A DNA stretch of 7,370 nucleotides from Bacteroidaceae bacterium (GTDB taxonomy: Bacteria; Bacteroidota; Bacteroidia; Bacteroidales; Bacteroidaceae), in NCBI GenBank assembly GCA_028709135.1, contig JAQVXN010000087.1, positions 1-7,370 on the forward strand, given 5' to 3'. The notes under the pieces are model-generated. The model saw only the letters and a program-made list of their open reading frames with translations. It searched no databases and was not told where the DNA came from. This document shows, piece by piece, positions 1-6,655 of the stretch (positions within the stretch are counted from its first letter, which is position 1; each line of letters begins with the position of its first letter). A program made the translations under genes and the position numbers.

Positions 1-1
1 T

Positions 2-499
2 CTTCGTTTGGGAATGAAATTCTCTACACCAATCTTTGATGGTGCCAACAGCGAGGAGATTAATGAACTTATGCGAAAAGCAAATGTGCCAGTAAATGGC
101 AAAACCACGATTTACGACGGTGGAACCGGAGAAAAGTTTGATCAAGACATTACTGTAGGATACATATATATGCTGAAACTTCACCATATGGTGGACGACA
201 AAATGCACGCACGTTCCATTGGACCTTATTCTCTGATTACTCAACAACCATTGGGCGGGAAAGCACAATTTGGGGGTCAACGTTTTGGAGAGATGGAGGT
301 TTGGGCACTCGAAGCATTTGGAGCTGCAAATATCCTTCAGGAAATACTTACCGTTAAATCAGACGATGTTATTGGAAGAGCCAAAGCATACGAAGCCATT
401 GTTAAAGGCGACAATATGCCAATTCCCGGAATTCCGGAATCATTCAATGTACTCGTTCACGAACTAAAAGGTTTGTGTTTGAATGTTACTTTTGATTAA
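2..499 (+). CDS. rpoB: DNA-directed RNA polymerase subunit beta, C-terminal part (5'-truncated by window)
   Basis: The beta subunit forms one half of the RNA polymerase active-site cleft. Only the last 165 codons are present. The frame is open from base 2 and ends at TAA 497-499; an apparent start at base 8 (TTG) is an internal Leu codon, so this is a partial gene and not a small protein. Seen in the sequence: the C-terminal clamp region with the near-universal stretches VDDKMHARS, QQPLGGKAQFGGQRFGEMEV and LTVKSDDV, then PESFNVLVHEL close to the C-terminus. These match the end of E. coli beta closely, and the protein ends at the expected place (GLCLNVTFD). The rifampicin-binding region and catalytic residues lie upstream, outside the window. 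rpoC follows after 79 nt, the usual rpoBC order. Identification is certain. Confidence 0.98.
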   Translation, partial: LRLGMKFSTPIFDGANSEEINELMRKANVPVNGKTTIYDGGTGEKFDQDITVGYIYMLKLHHMVDDKMHARSIGPYSLITQQPLGGKAQFGGQRFGEMEVWALEAFGAANILQEILTVKSDDVIGRAKAYEAIVKGDNMPIPGIPESFNVLVHELKGLCLNVTFD

Positions 500-504
500 T
501 AATT

Positions 505-541
505 AAAAAGATGTTGCTCCTTTTTTAAGCAACATCTTTTT
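505..541 (+). terminator. Terminator-like hairpin between rpoB and rpoC
   Basis: Six bases after the rpoB stop there is a perfect 14-bp inverted repeat. AAAAAGATGTTGCT (505-518) pairs with AGCAACATCTTTTT (528-541) around a 9-nt T-rich loop (519-527). The descending arm ends in a run of five T, as in an intrinsic terminator, but that run is itself part of the stem and is followed by ATATAAA rather than more T. It could be a partial terminator/attenuator setting the beta:beta' ratio, or an mRNA stabiliser or processing site. The structure is seen directly; its function is inferred. No convincing TAnnTTTG promoter lies between it and rpoC, so rpoC probably depends on readthrough. Confidence 0.7.
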
Positions 542-578
542 ATATAAATTTTAGTATTGATTTCAATAATTACAACAT

Positions 579-3500
579 ATGGCTTTCAGAAAAGACCAAC
601 AAATAAAAAAAGAGTTTTCGCAAATTACAATCAGCTTAGCTGCTCCAGAATCAATACTAGAGCAATCGCGAGGTGAAGTTGTAAAACCGGAAACAATCAA
701 TTATCGCACCTACAAACCAGAAAGTAATGGTTTGTTTTGCGAACGTATTTTCGGACCGGTAAAAGACTGGGAATGTCATTGTGGAAAATACAAACGCATC
801 CGTTACAAAGGTATTATTTGTGACCGATGCGGAGTAGAGGTTACAGAACGCAAAGTGCGTCGCGAACGTATGGGACACATTCATTTGGTGGTTCCTGTGG
901 CACATATATGGTTTTTCAAATCTCTACCCAACAAAATCGGCGCACTCCTTGGGTTAAACTCTAAAGCAATAGACTCTTTAGTGTATTACGAAAAATATGT
1001 CGTAATACAAGCCGGAGCTGCTGCTGCTGAAGGGGTTGCAAAAATGGACTTGATTACCGAGGAAGAGTATTTCGAGATTCTGGATAAACTTCCAAAAGAA
1101 AACTACATGTTGGATGATTTAGATCCTGAAAAATTTATTGCTAAAATGGGAGCTGAAGCGATTCAAATCCTGCTTGCCAATATTGATTTGGATAAAGAAT
1201 CGTTTGAACTAAGAGATAGAGCAAACAATGAGACTTCGCAACAAAGAAAAGCAGACATTTTAAAACGTTTGCATGTTTTCGAATCTTTTAGAGATGCCAA
1301 CAAACACATAAAAAACCGTCCAGAATGGATGATTGTAAATATTGTCCCTGTAATTCCGCCTGAATTGCGTCCATTAGTGCCTCTTGATGGAGGTCGTTTT
1401 GCAACTTCAGATTTAAATGACCTATACAGACGCGTAATCATTCGCAACAACCGACTTAAAAGATTAATCGAAATTAAGGCTCCAGATGTCATTATGCGAA
1501 ATGAAAAACGCATGTTGCAGGAAGCTGTTGATTCTCTTTTTGATAACTCAAGAAAAGCCAGTTCTGTAAAGACTGAGTCAAACCGTCCTTTAAAATCTCT
1601 TTCCGATAGTTTGAAAGGAAAACAAGGTCGATTCCGTCAAAACTTACTTGGCAAACGGGTTGACTATTCAGGACGTTCGGTAATTGTAGTAGGACCAGAA
1701 CTTAAACTTAACGAATGTGGTATTCCAAAAGAGATGGCTTCCGAGCTATTCAAACCATTTATCATTCGTAAGTTACTGGAAAGAGGAATTGTAAAAACAG
1801 TAAAATCGGCCAAAAAAATTGTAGACAGAAAAGATCCCGTAGTTTGGGATATTTTGGAAAACATTTTGAAAGGACATCCTATTTTACTAAACCGTGCTCC
1901 TACCCTTCACCGCTTAGGTATTCAAGCGTTTCAACCTCGATTGGTAGAGGGGAAAGCAATTCGCTTACACCCACTAACTTGTACCGCTTTCAATGCCGAC
2001 TTTGACGGTGACCAAATGGCTGTTCACGTTCCCCTTGGAAATGCAGCTATTTTAGAAGCCCAAATGCTGATGTTGGCATCGCACAATATTTTAAATCCGG
2101 CCAACGGAGCTCCCGTTACAGTTCCTTCGCAAGACATGGTTCTTGGTTTGTATTACATTACCAAAGAATTGAGAAGTTCGGGCGATTTAGTTGTAAAAGG
2201 AGAAGGAATGAAATTCTATTCTCCCGAAGAGGTTATTATTGCTTACAACGAAAAACAAGCAGATTTACATGCCCCCATCTTCTGTAAAGTAGACGTAAAA
2301 GGAGATGGAAATATTGAAATGGTAGAAACCACTGTTGGACGTATTATTTTAAACCAATATGTTCCTTCAAGTGCAGGATTTATCAATGAATTATTGACAA
2401 AAAAATCACTTCGTGATATTATCACCAAAATTTTGAGAAATTCAGGTACAGCACCTACTGCAAAATTCTTGGATGATATTAAAGAACTTGGTTTTATGAT
2501 GGCCTTTAAAGGTGGTTTATCGTTTAACTTAAGCCACATTGAAGTTCCTGAAGAAAAATCCATTTTAGTTAAAGAGGCAAATACAGAAGTTGATGAAGTA
2601 GTGAACAACTACAACATGGGATTTATTACAAACAATGAAAGATATAACCAAATCATCGACATTTGGACGCATACAAATGCTAAATTAAGTCGGATTTTGC
2701 TTGAAAAAATATCAAAAGATCAAAATGGTTTCAACCCTGTTTACATGATGCTTGACTCGGGTGCTCGTGGATCGAAAGAACAGATTCGTCAGTTATCAGG
2801 GATGAGAGGTTTGATGGCAAAACCAATGAAAGCAGGTGCCAGTGGTGGTGAAATTATTGAAAATCCAATTTTATCCAACTTTAAAGAAGGATTATCCGTA
2901 TTGGAATACTTTATTTCTACCCACGGTGCTCGTAAAGGTTTGGCCGATACAGCTTTAAAAACTGCCGATGCGGGTTATTTAACGCGTCGTTTGGTAGATG
3001 TGGCACAAGACGTTATCGTAAATGAAGAAGACTGTGGTACATTACGTGGTTTGGTGGTAAGTTCATTGAAGAAAAACGAAGAAGAAGTTGAATCATTGTA
3101 TGACCGAATTCTTGGTAGAGTTGCATTGCATGATGTATATCATCCATTAACAGGCGAAATTATTGCAGAAGATGGCGAAGAATTAACGGAAGAAATCTGT
3201 CAAATAATTCAAGATTCTCCTATCGAAGAGGTAGAAATTCGCTCGGTATTAACTTGTGAATCGAAAATGGGTGTATGTGCAAAATGCTACGGACGTAACT
3301 TAGCCACCAGCAAGATGGTGCAAAAAGGGGAAGCCGTAGGTGTTATTGCTGCACAATCGATTGGAGAACCTGGTACACAGTTAACGCTTCGTACATTCCA
3401 CGTTGGAGGTGTTGCCAGCAACGTTAGTGTTCAAGCAGCAATTGATGCGAAATATGCTGGTATCCTACAAATAGACGAACTTCGTTCTGTTCCTTATAAA

Positions 3501-4853
3501 GATAAAGCAGGCAAAGAATATAATATTGTTATTGGGCGTTCTGCTGAAATGCGGATTATTGATCCAAACACTCAAATATCTCTTGCATCTTCAAACATTC
3601 CTTACGGTGCTCACTTGTATTTTGAAAATGGAAGTACAGTTGCCAAAGGACAACGCATTGCCGATTGGGATCCATTCAACGCAGTTATTGTTTCTGAATT
3701 TTCGGGTAAAGCAAAATTCGAAGACGTAATTGAAGGGGTAACCTATCGACTAGAAACAGACGAACAAACGGGTTATAATGACAAAGTAATCATTGAAAGC
3801 CGTCAAAAAACAAAGAATCCATCGATAAAAATCATGTCTTCGAACGATGAAGAGATAAAAATATACGATATTCCTGTTAATGCTCACATCATTATCCAAA
3901 ATGGAGACATGATTAAATCAGGTGATATCCTTGTGAAAATTCCAAGAACTTTTGGAAAATCTGGTGACATCACCGGTGGTTTGCCTCGTGTAACGGAATT
4001 GTTTGAAGCAAGAAATCCTTCTGATCCAGCTGTGGTTTCTGAAATAGACGGTATTGTATCCTTCGGTAAAAAATTAAAAAGAGGAAATCGTGAAATTATC
4101 ATCACCTCAAAAACGGGTGAAGAGAAAAAATATTTGGTTTCCACTTCTAAACAAATTTTAGCCCAAGAGAACGACTTTGTGAAAGCAGGCACCTCTCTTT
4201 CTGAAGGCTCAATCGCTCCGATTGATATTTTATCCATCAAAGGACCTATGAAAGTTCAGGAATATATTGTGAACGAAGTTCAGGAAGTATATCGACTGCA
4301 AGGAGTAAAGATTAATGACAAGCACTTTGAAGTAATTGTTCGCCAAATGATGCGTAAAGTTCAAATTGAAGATCCAGGTGATACTCGATTTTTAGAAAAC
4401 GAACTTGTCAACCGAATTGATTTCCGTGAAGAAAATGATATGATTTACGACAAAAAAGTTGTAATTGATGCTGGTGATTCACCAAATCACATTCCAGGAC
4501 AGATTATCAGTGTTCGTAAATTGCGAGACGAAAATTCATTATTGAAACGTCAGGACAAAAATCTCATCGAAGCCAGAGATGCTCGACCAGCAACGGGTCG
4601 TCAGATACTGCAAGGAATTACTCGCGCATCCTTACAAACTCGTAGCTTTATCTCTGCAGCATCCTTCCAGGAAACAACAAAGGTGTTGACCGATGCAGCT
4701 GTAAATGCAAAAATCGATCAACTTCAAGGTTTGAAAGAAAATGTAATCGTAGGCCACTTAATCCCTGCCGGAACAGGTTTGAGAGACTACGAAGACATGA
4801 TTGTGGGATCGAAAGATGAGCACTTGAATTTACAAGCATCCAAAAAAATCTAA
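579..4853 (+). CDS. rpoC: DNA-directed RNA polymerase subunit beta'
   Basis: beta' carries the catalytic magnesium site and the clamp of RNA polymerase. At 1424 aa it is full length for the family (E. coli 1407 aa). Seen in order: the N-terminal zinc ribbon with C66, C68, C81 and C84; the PLDGGRFATSDLNDLYRRVI region; KGKQGRFRQNLLGKRVDYSGRSVI (lid/switch region); LLNRAPTLHRLGIQAF; the catalytic loop NADFDGD at residues 472-478 with D474, D476 and D478; the second zinc site C819, C893, C900 and C903; and the trigger-loop arm with R938, F940 and H941. A large insertion, about residues 948-1129, splits the trigger loop before DITGGLPRV (1130-1138), corresponding to E. coli SI3. The C-terminus has LKENVIVGHLIPAGTG. 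The ATG at 579 gives the typical Bacteroidota N-terminus MAFRK; there is no Shine-Dalgarno sequence. One detail: the trigger-loop position equivalent to E. coli M932 is L937. No frameshift or missing key residue was seen. Confidence 0.99.
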   Translation: MAFRKDQQIKKEFSQITISLAAPESILEQSRGEVVKPETINYRTYKPESNGLFCERIFGPVKDWECHCGKYKRIRYKGIICDRCGVEVTERKVRRERMGHIHLVVPVAHIWFFKSLPNKIGALLGLNSKAIDSLVYYEKYVVIQAGAAAAEGVAKMDLITEEEYFEILDKLPKENYMLDDLDPEKFIAKMGAEAIQILLANIDLDKESFELRDRANNETSQQRKADILKRLHVFESFRDANKHIKNRPEWMIVNIVPVIPPELRPLVPLDGGRFATSDLNDLYRRVIIRNNRLKRLIEIKAPDVIMRNEKRMLQEAVDSLFDNSRKASSVKTESNRPLKSLSDSLKGKQGRFRQNLLGKRVDYSGRSVIVVGPELKLNECGIPKEMASELFKPFIIRKLLERGIVKTVKSAKKIVDRKDPVVWDILENILKGHPILLNRAPTLHRLGIQAFQPRLVEGKAIRLHPLTCTAFNADFDGDQMAVHVPLGNAAILEAQMLMLASHNILNPANGAPVTVPSQDMVLGLYYITKELRSSGDLVVKGEGMKFYSPEEVIIAYNEKQADLHAPIFCKVDVKGDGNIEMVETTVGRIILNQYVPSSAGFINELLTKKSLRDIITKILRNSGTAPTAKFLDDIKELGFMMAFKGGLSFNLSHIEVPEEKSILVKEANTEVDEVVNNYNMGFITNNERYNQIIDIWTHTNAKLSRILLEKISKDQNGFNPVYMMLDSGARGSKEQIRQLSGMRGLMAKPMKAGASGGEIIENPILSNFKEGLSVLEYFISTHGARKGLADTALKTADAGYLTRRLVDVAQDVIVNEEDCGTLRGLVVSSLKKNEEEVESLYDRILGRVALHDVYHPLTGEIIAEDGEELTEEICQIIQDSPIEEVEIRSVLTCESKMGVCAKCYGRNLATSKMVQKGEAVGVIAAQSIGEPGTQLTLRTFHVGGVASNVSVQAAIDAKYAGILQIDELRSVPYKDKAGKEYNIVIGRSAEMRIIDPNTQISLASSNIPYGAHLYFENGSTVAKGQRIADWDPFNAVIVSEFSGKAKFEDVIEGVTYRLETDEQTGYNDKVIIESRQKTKNPSIKIMSSNDEEIKIYDIPVNAHIIIQNGDMIKSGDILVKIPRTFGKSGDITGGLPRVTELFEARNPSDPAVVSEIDGIVSFGKKLKRGNREIIITSKTGEEKKYLVSTSKQILAQENDFVKAGTSLSEGSIAPIDILSIKGPMKVQEYIVNEVQEVYRLQGVKINDKHFEVIVRQMMRKVQIEDPGDTRFLENELVNRIDFREENDMIYDKKVVIDAGDSPNHIPGQIISVRKLRDENSLLKRQDKNLIEARDARPATGRQILQGITRASLQTRSFISAASFQETTKVLTDAAVNAKIDQLQGLKENVIVGHLIPAGTGLRDYEDMIVGSKDEHLNLQASKKI

Positions 4854-4880
4854 TATTCTCTCTAATAAAAATTATACATC

Positions 4881-5198
4881 ATGAATACAGAAAAAGATAA
4901 TAAAAATGCTATAAACATAAACCTAAGTGAAGAAATTGCCGAAGGCACTTATTCAAACTTAGCAATAATTACACATTCAAATGCTGAATTTATTGTTGAT
5001 TTTGTGAAAATCATGCCCGGAATTCCAAAAGGCAATGTAAAATCTAGAATTATACTTACCCCTCTCCATGCTAAGCGTTTGCTAAAAGCACTCAAAGAGA
5101 ACGTACAAAAATTCGAATCTGTACATGGTGTAATAAAAGAATCTGATGGTTATGAAGGATACCCAATGAATATTGGAACTCCAAAAGCAGAAGCATAA
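4881..5198 (+). CDS. DUF3467 family small protein
   Basis: A 105-residue soluble protein with no signal peptide or membrane segment. I recognise it as DUF3467 from its overall pattern: an N-terminal strand (NININLSEEIAEGTYSNLA), then ITHSNAEFIVDFVKIMPGIPKGNVKSRIILTPLHAKRLL with the conserved hydrophobic/DF and R-I-x-L-T-P-x-H-A-K features, then a helix (KALKENVQKFESVHG) and a polar tail. It starts 27 nt after the rpoC stop with no promoter or terminator between, so it is very probably co-transcribed as the last gene of the rpoBC unit. From general knowledge, DUF3467 genes often follow rpoC in Bacteroidota, but no biochemical function is established as far as I know. A role linked to RNA polymerase or ribosomes is inferred from position only. 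The A-rich leader before ATG 4881 has no Shine-Dalgarno sequence, as expected for this phylum. Confidence 0.88.
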   Translation: MNTEKDNKNAININLSEEIAEGTYSNLAIITHSNAEFIVDFVKIMPGIPKGNVKSRIILTPLHAKRLLKALKENVQKFESVHGVIKESDGYEGYPMNIGTPKAEA

Positions 5199-5217
5199 TC
5201 ATTGTTCTATCAGAATA

Positions 5218-5250
5218 AAAAAAGGGATTTCGTAATGAAATCCTTTTTTT
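5218..5250 (+). terminator. Intrinsic terminator of the rpoBC-DUF3467 unit
   Basis: Beginning 20 nt after the DUF3467 stop, AAAAAAGGGATTTC (5218-5231) pairs with GAAATCCTTTTTTT (5237-5250) around the loop GTAAT. This gives 14 pairs including one G-U, with a GC core and a seven-T tail. The A-run on the left arm means it could also stop transcription arriving from the minus-strand gene on its right, so it may act in both directions at this convergent junction. Confidence 0.88.
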
Positions 5251-5317
5251 GTCAATCAAATTATCTGAACTGCGAGATGCAATAGAAAATTATACGGCTT
5301 TAGAAAATAAAAGTTAC

Positions 5318-5347
5318 AAAAAAAAGCCACTAAAATAGTAGCTTTTT
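5318..5347 (-). terminator. Intrinsic terminator of the minus-strand Ala-rich lipoprotein gene
   Basis: Read on the minus strand, AAAAAGCTACTA (5347-5336) pairs with TAGTGGCTTTTT (5332-5321) around a TTT loop, and the T-run continues to 5318. The one imperfect position is a U-G wobble in the minus-strand RNA but a C-A mismatch in the plus-strand RNA, which supports minus-strand use. It starts 18 nt beyond the lipoprotein stop codon. Confidence 0.85.
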
Positions 5348-5365
5348 AATTTTATTCAAAAGAGC

Positions 5366-5692
5366 TTATACTCCTTTTTTTCTGCTTTTAGCACCTTCAA
5401 TAACTTTGTCTTCAGTTGTTTTTGCAGGTTCAGTTTTCTTAACAGCAGGTTTTTTTCCAGTTGGTTTCGCAGCAGCAGCTTCAGCTTCAGCAAGAGCAGC
5501 AGCTTCTTCAGCAGCAGCTAGAGCAGCAGCTTCTTCAGCAGCTATAGCTTCAGCTTCTATACGAGCTTGTTCAACTTGTTCGATTGAATCTTGTTTTGCT
5601 TTTTCAGCAGCTTCAAGTTCTGCTTTGCTTGGTCCACATGCTACAACAGCAAACATACCAACACCCACTAAGAGTACAAATAATTTTTTCAT
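5366..5692 (-). CDS. Ala/Glu-rich small lipoprotein of unknown function
   Basis: A 108-residue protein. Residues 1-18 (MKKLFVLLVGVGMFAVVA) are a clear lipoprotein signal peptide and C19 is the expected lipidated residue (VVAC lipobox), so the mature protein should be anchored in a membrane of the envelope. After GPSK, residues about 23-75 are charged and alanine-rich and should form one long helix; residues 52-60 and 61-69 are a tandem nonapeptide (AEEAAALAA, AEEAAALAE). Residues 76-108 are a Lys/Pro/Thr-rich basic tail (KPTGKKPAVKKTEPAK). The layout resembles the helical linker of TolA/TonB-like proteins or small periplasmic spacer lipoproteins, but there is no domain I can name. The residues after C19 lack acidic amino acids, so periplasm-facing is more likely than surface export (inference). 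A promoter match lies about 48 nt upstream and a terminator follows, so it is a single-gene unit convergent with rpoC. The overlapping plus-strand frame is an antisense shadow. Confidence 0.85.
   Translation of the reverse strand: MKKLFVLLVGVGMFAVVACGPSKAELEAAEKAKQDSIEQVEQARIEAEAIAAEEAAALAAAEEAAALAEAEAAAAKPTGKKPAVKKTEPAKTTEDKVIEGAKSRKKGV
5494..5542 (-). repeat. 27-bp in-frame tandem repeat in the Ala-rich lipoprotein gene
   Basis: Two adjacent copies with a 27-bp period start at 5494 and 5521. The first 22 bases are identical (GAGCAGCAGCTTCTTCAGCA plus GC on the + strand) and the last five differ. They encode the two nonapeptides AEEAAALAA and AEEAAALAE. The surrounding GCAGCAGC/TTCAGC triplet runs extend the low-complexity zone to about 5468-5556. 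The copy number could vary in frame by slippage. Confidence 0.85.
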
Positions 5693-5739
5693 GTTTTTAA
5701 TGTTTTTTGATTTTTAATTTATTTAGTTAGTTTCCATTG

Positions 5740-5747
5740 CAAAAGTA
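5740..5747 (-). promoter_or_regulatory. Bacteroidota-type -7 promoter element for the Ala-rich lipoprotein gene
   Basis: On the minus strand, TACTTTTG is an exact match to the TAnnTTTG -7 consensus of Bacteroidota housekeeping promoters, and is followed by CAATGGAAA. It would start transcription near 5733, giving a leader of about 40 nt. No good TTTG/TTG -33 element is seen at the expected spacing, so the call rests on the -7 element and its position. Confidence 0.6.
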
Positions 5748-5934
5748 AGAATTAGTTTTGAATTCCGCACTATTTTTAACTTTTTTTATTGCAATCATAG
5801 AAAAAATCTATATATGCAGTTGTTGAAAAAACCAACCACCTCAATATTAAGCACTTAGAGCGACACAAAGATGTAAATTAAAATTTTTAATATTAATAAA
5901 TGTAAAATTAGGATATTTAATAGAAAAAGATATT

Positions 5935-5942
5935 TATCTTTG
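5935..5942 (+). promoter_or_regulatory. Bacteroidota-type -7 promoter element for the first DUF5011 lipoprotein gene
   Basis: TATCTTTG matches the TAnnTTTG -7 consensus and is followed by CAGTGGAAA. It lies 43 nt before the ATG at 5986, so transcription would start near 5949 with a leader of about 37 nt. No clear TTG is found 18-21 nt upstream. The very AT-rich sequence around it (5876-5934) is typical of promoters but holds no other feature I can name. Confidence 0.62.
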
Positions 5943-5985
5943 CAGTGGAAAATTAAAAACAATATAAATTAAACTATTTATTATT

Positions 5986-6642
5986 ATGAAAAAGAACATT
6001 TTATCATTATCGGTATTATTCGTAGCCGTAGCTATTATTTTCTCATCTTGTACAAAAGATGACGTTGGTGCTCCAACCATCAGCATTACAGGCGACAATC
6101 CTTACGTAATTGAATTAGGTGGTACTTGGACAGATCCAGGTGCAATTGCAAATGACGAAGAAGATGGCAACATTACTTCAAAAATGACTGTCACTGGTAC
6201 TGTAAATACAGACAAAGTTGACGAGTATTCAATTGTTTACAAAGTAACTGACAAAGCTGGAAACGAAGGTTCTGCTACACGCAAGGTACGCGTAAAAGCT
6301 GACAAAATAGCTGCTACATACCGTGTAACTGAAACATATGCTGACAACACAACTTATGAATATACTCAAACAGTTGCAATTTCATCTCAAGGATGGAACA
6401 AACTAGTTTTAAATAGTTTTGCTGACTTTGGCCAAGCTTCAGTTCTTACACTTACAGCAGGTCCTACTGGTCTTACTGGTGTAAACTATTCTTTTACAGA
6501 TGCTGATGGTACTGCTAATATTAAAAATATTACTGGAACATACGGAAAAGTAGGTACAGACTACAATGTACTAACTATTAAGTATTCATTTGATGAGGGT
6601 GGTAATGCAACTGTTATCAACCAAACATACGTTCGTCAATAA
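5986..6642 (+). CDS. DUF5011 Ig-like domain lipoprotein (first of two tandem paralogs)
   Basis: A 218-residue lipoprotein. Residues 1-21 are a signal peptide (MKKNILSLSVLFVAVAIIF, then SS) and C22 is the lipidation site. The following TKDD resembles the Lys/Asp-rich signal that sends Bacteroidota lipoproteins to the cell surface, so surface exposure is likely (inference). Residues about 30-104 are a DUF5011-type Ig-like domain: P-x-I-x-I-x-G-x-NP, GGTWTDPGA, DEEDGNITSKM, VDEYSIVYKVTDKAGN and RKVRVK. Residues 105-218 are a beta-rich C-terminal domain beginning ATYRVTETY and including WNKLVLNSFADFG; similar C-terminal regions occur in Bacteroidota DUF5011 proteins such as the BT_2262-like group, but I cannot name the family with certainty. 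No catalytic motif was found; a binding or structural role at the surface is the most that can be said. It is monocistronic: its own promoter lies upstream and a strong terminator 14 nt downstream. The next gene encodes a paralog. Confidence 0.88.
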   Translation: MKKNILSLSVLFVAVAIIFSSCTKDDVGAPTISITGDNPYVIELGGTWTDPGAIANDEEDGNITSKMTVTGTVNTDKVDEYSIVYKVTDKAGNEGSATRKVRVKADKIAATYRVTETYADNTTYEYTQTVAISSQGWNKLVLNSFADFGQASVLTLTAGPTGLTGVNYSFTDADGTANIKNITGTYGKVGTDYNVLTIKYSFDEGGNATVINQTYVRQ

Positions 6643-6655
6643 TTGACTCCATATT

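Noticed and set aside
270..467. 65-codon plus-strand frame inside rpoB
   Set aside because: It lies out of frame within the highly conserved C-terminal beta coding sequence; a chance frame.
657..4839. Several minus-strand and one plus-strand open frame of 60-120 codons inside rpoC
   Set aside because: They are shadows of the strongly conserved rpoC frame, with no recognisable products and no promoter context.
5249..5338. A frame from TTG 5249 (SIKLSELRDAIENYTALENK..) running to TAG in the convergent gap
   Set aside because: About 30 codons, no ATG, it begins inside one terminator and ends inside another. The amino acid content looks plausible, but nothing supports expression.
5468..5556. 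CRISPR-like or mobile-element repeats suggested by the GCAGCAGC/TTCAGC runs
   Set aside because: The repeats are contiguous, in frame and encode an Ala/Glu helix. There are no spacers, terminal inverted repeats or target duplications.
5406..5717. Plus-strand 103-codon frame rich in Ala/Ser
   Set aside because: It is the exact antisense of the Ala-rich lipoprotein gene. The GCA/GCT/TTC triplet repeats keep this strand open too. The minus-strand reading has a signal peptide, lipobox, promoter and terminator.
5814..5858. 14-codon ATG frame in the divergent intergenic region
   Set aside because: Too short, no promoter element at a useful distance and no recognisable peptide signature.
5693..5985. 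Possible RNA gene or riboswitch in the 293-nt divergent region
   Set aside because: The sequence is AT-rich with two promoter -7 elements. I found no stable GC-containing stem, tRNA-like fold or terminator that would mark an RNA gene.
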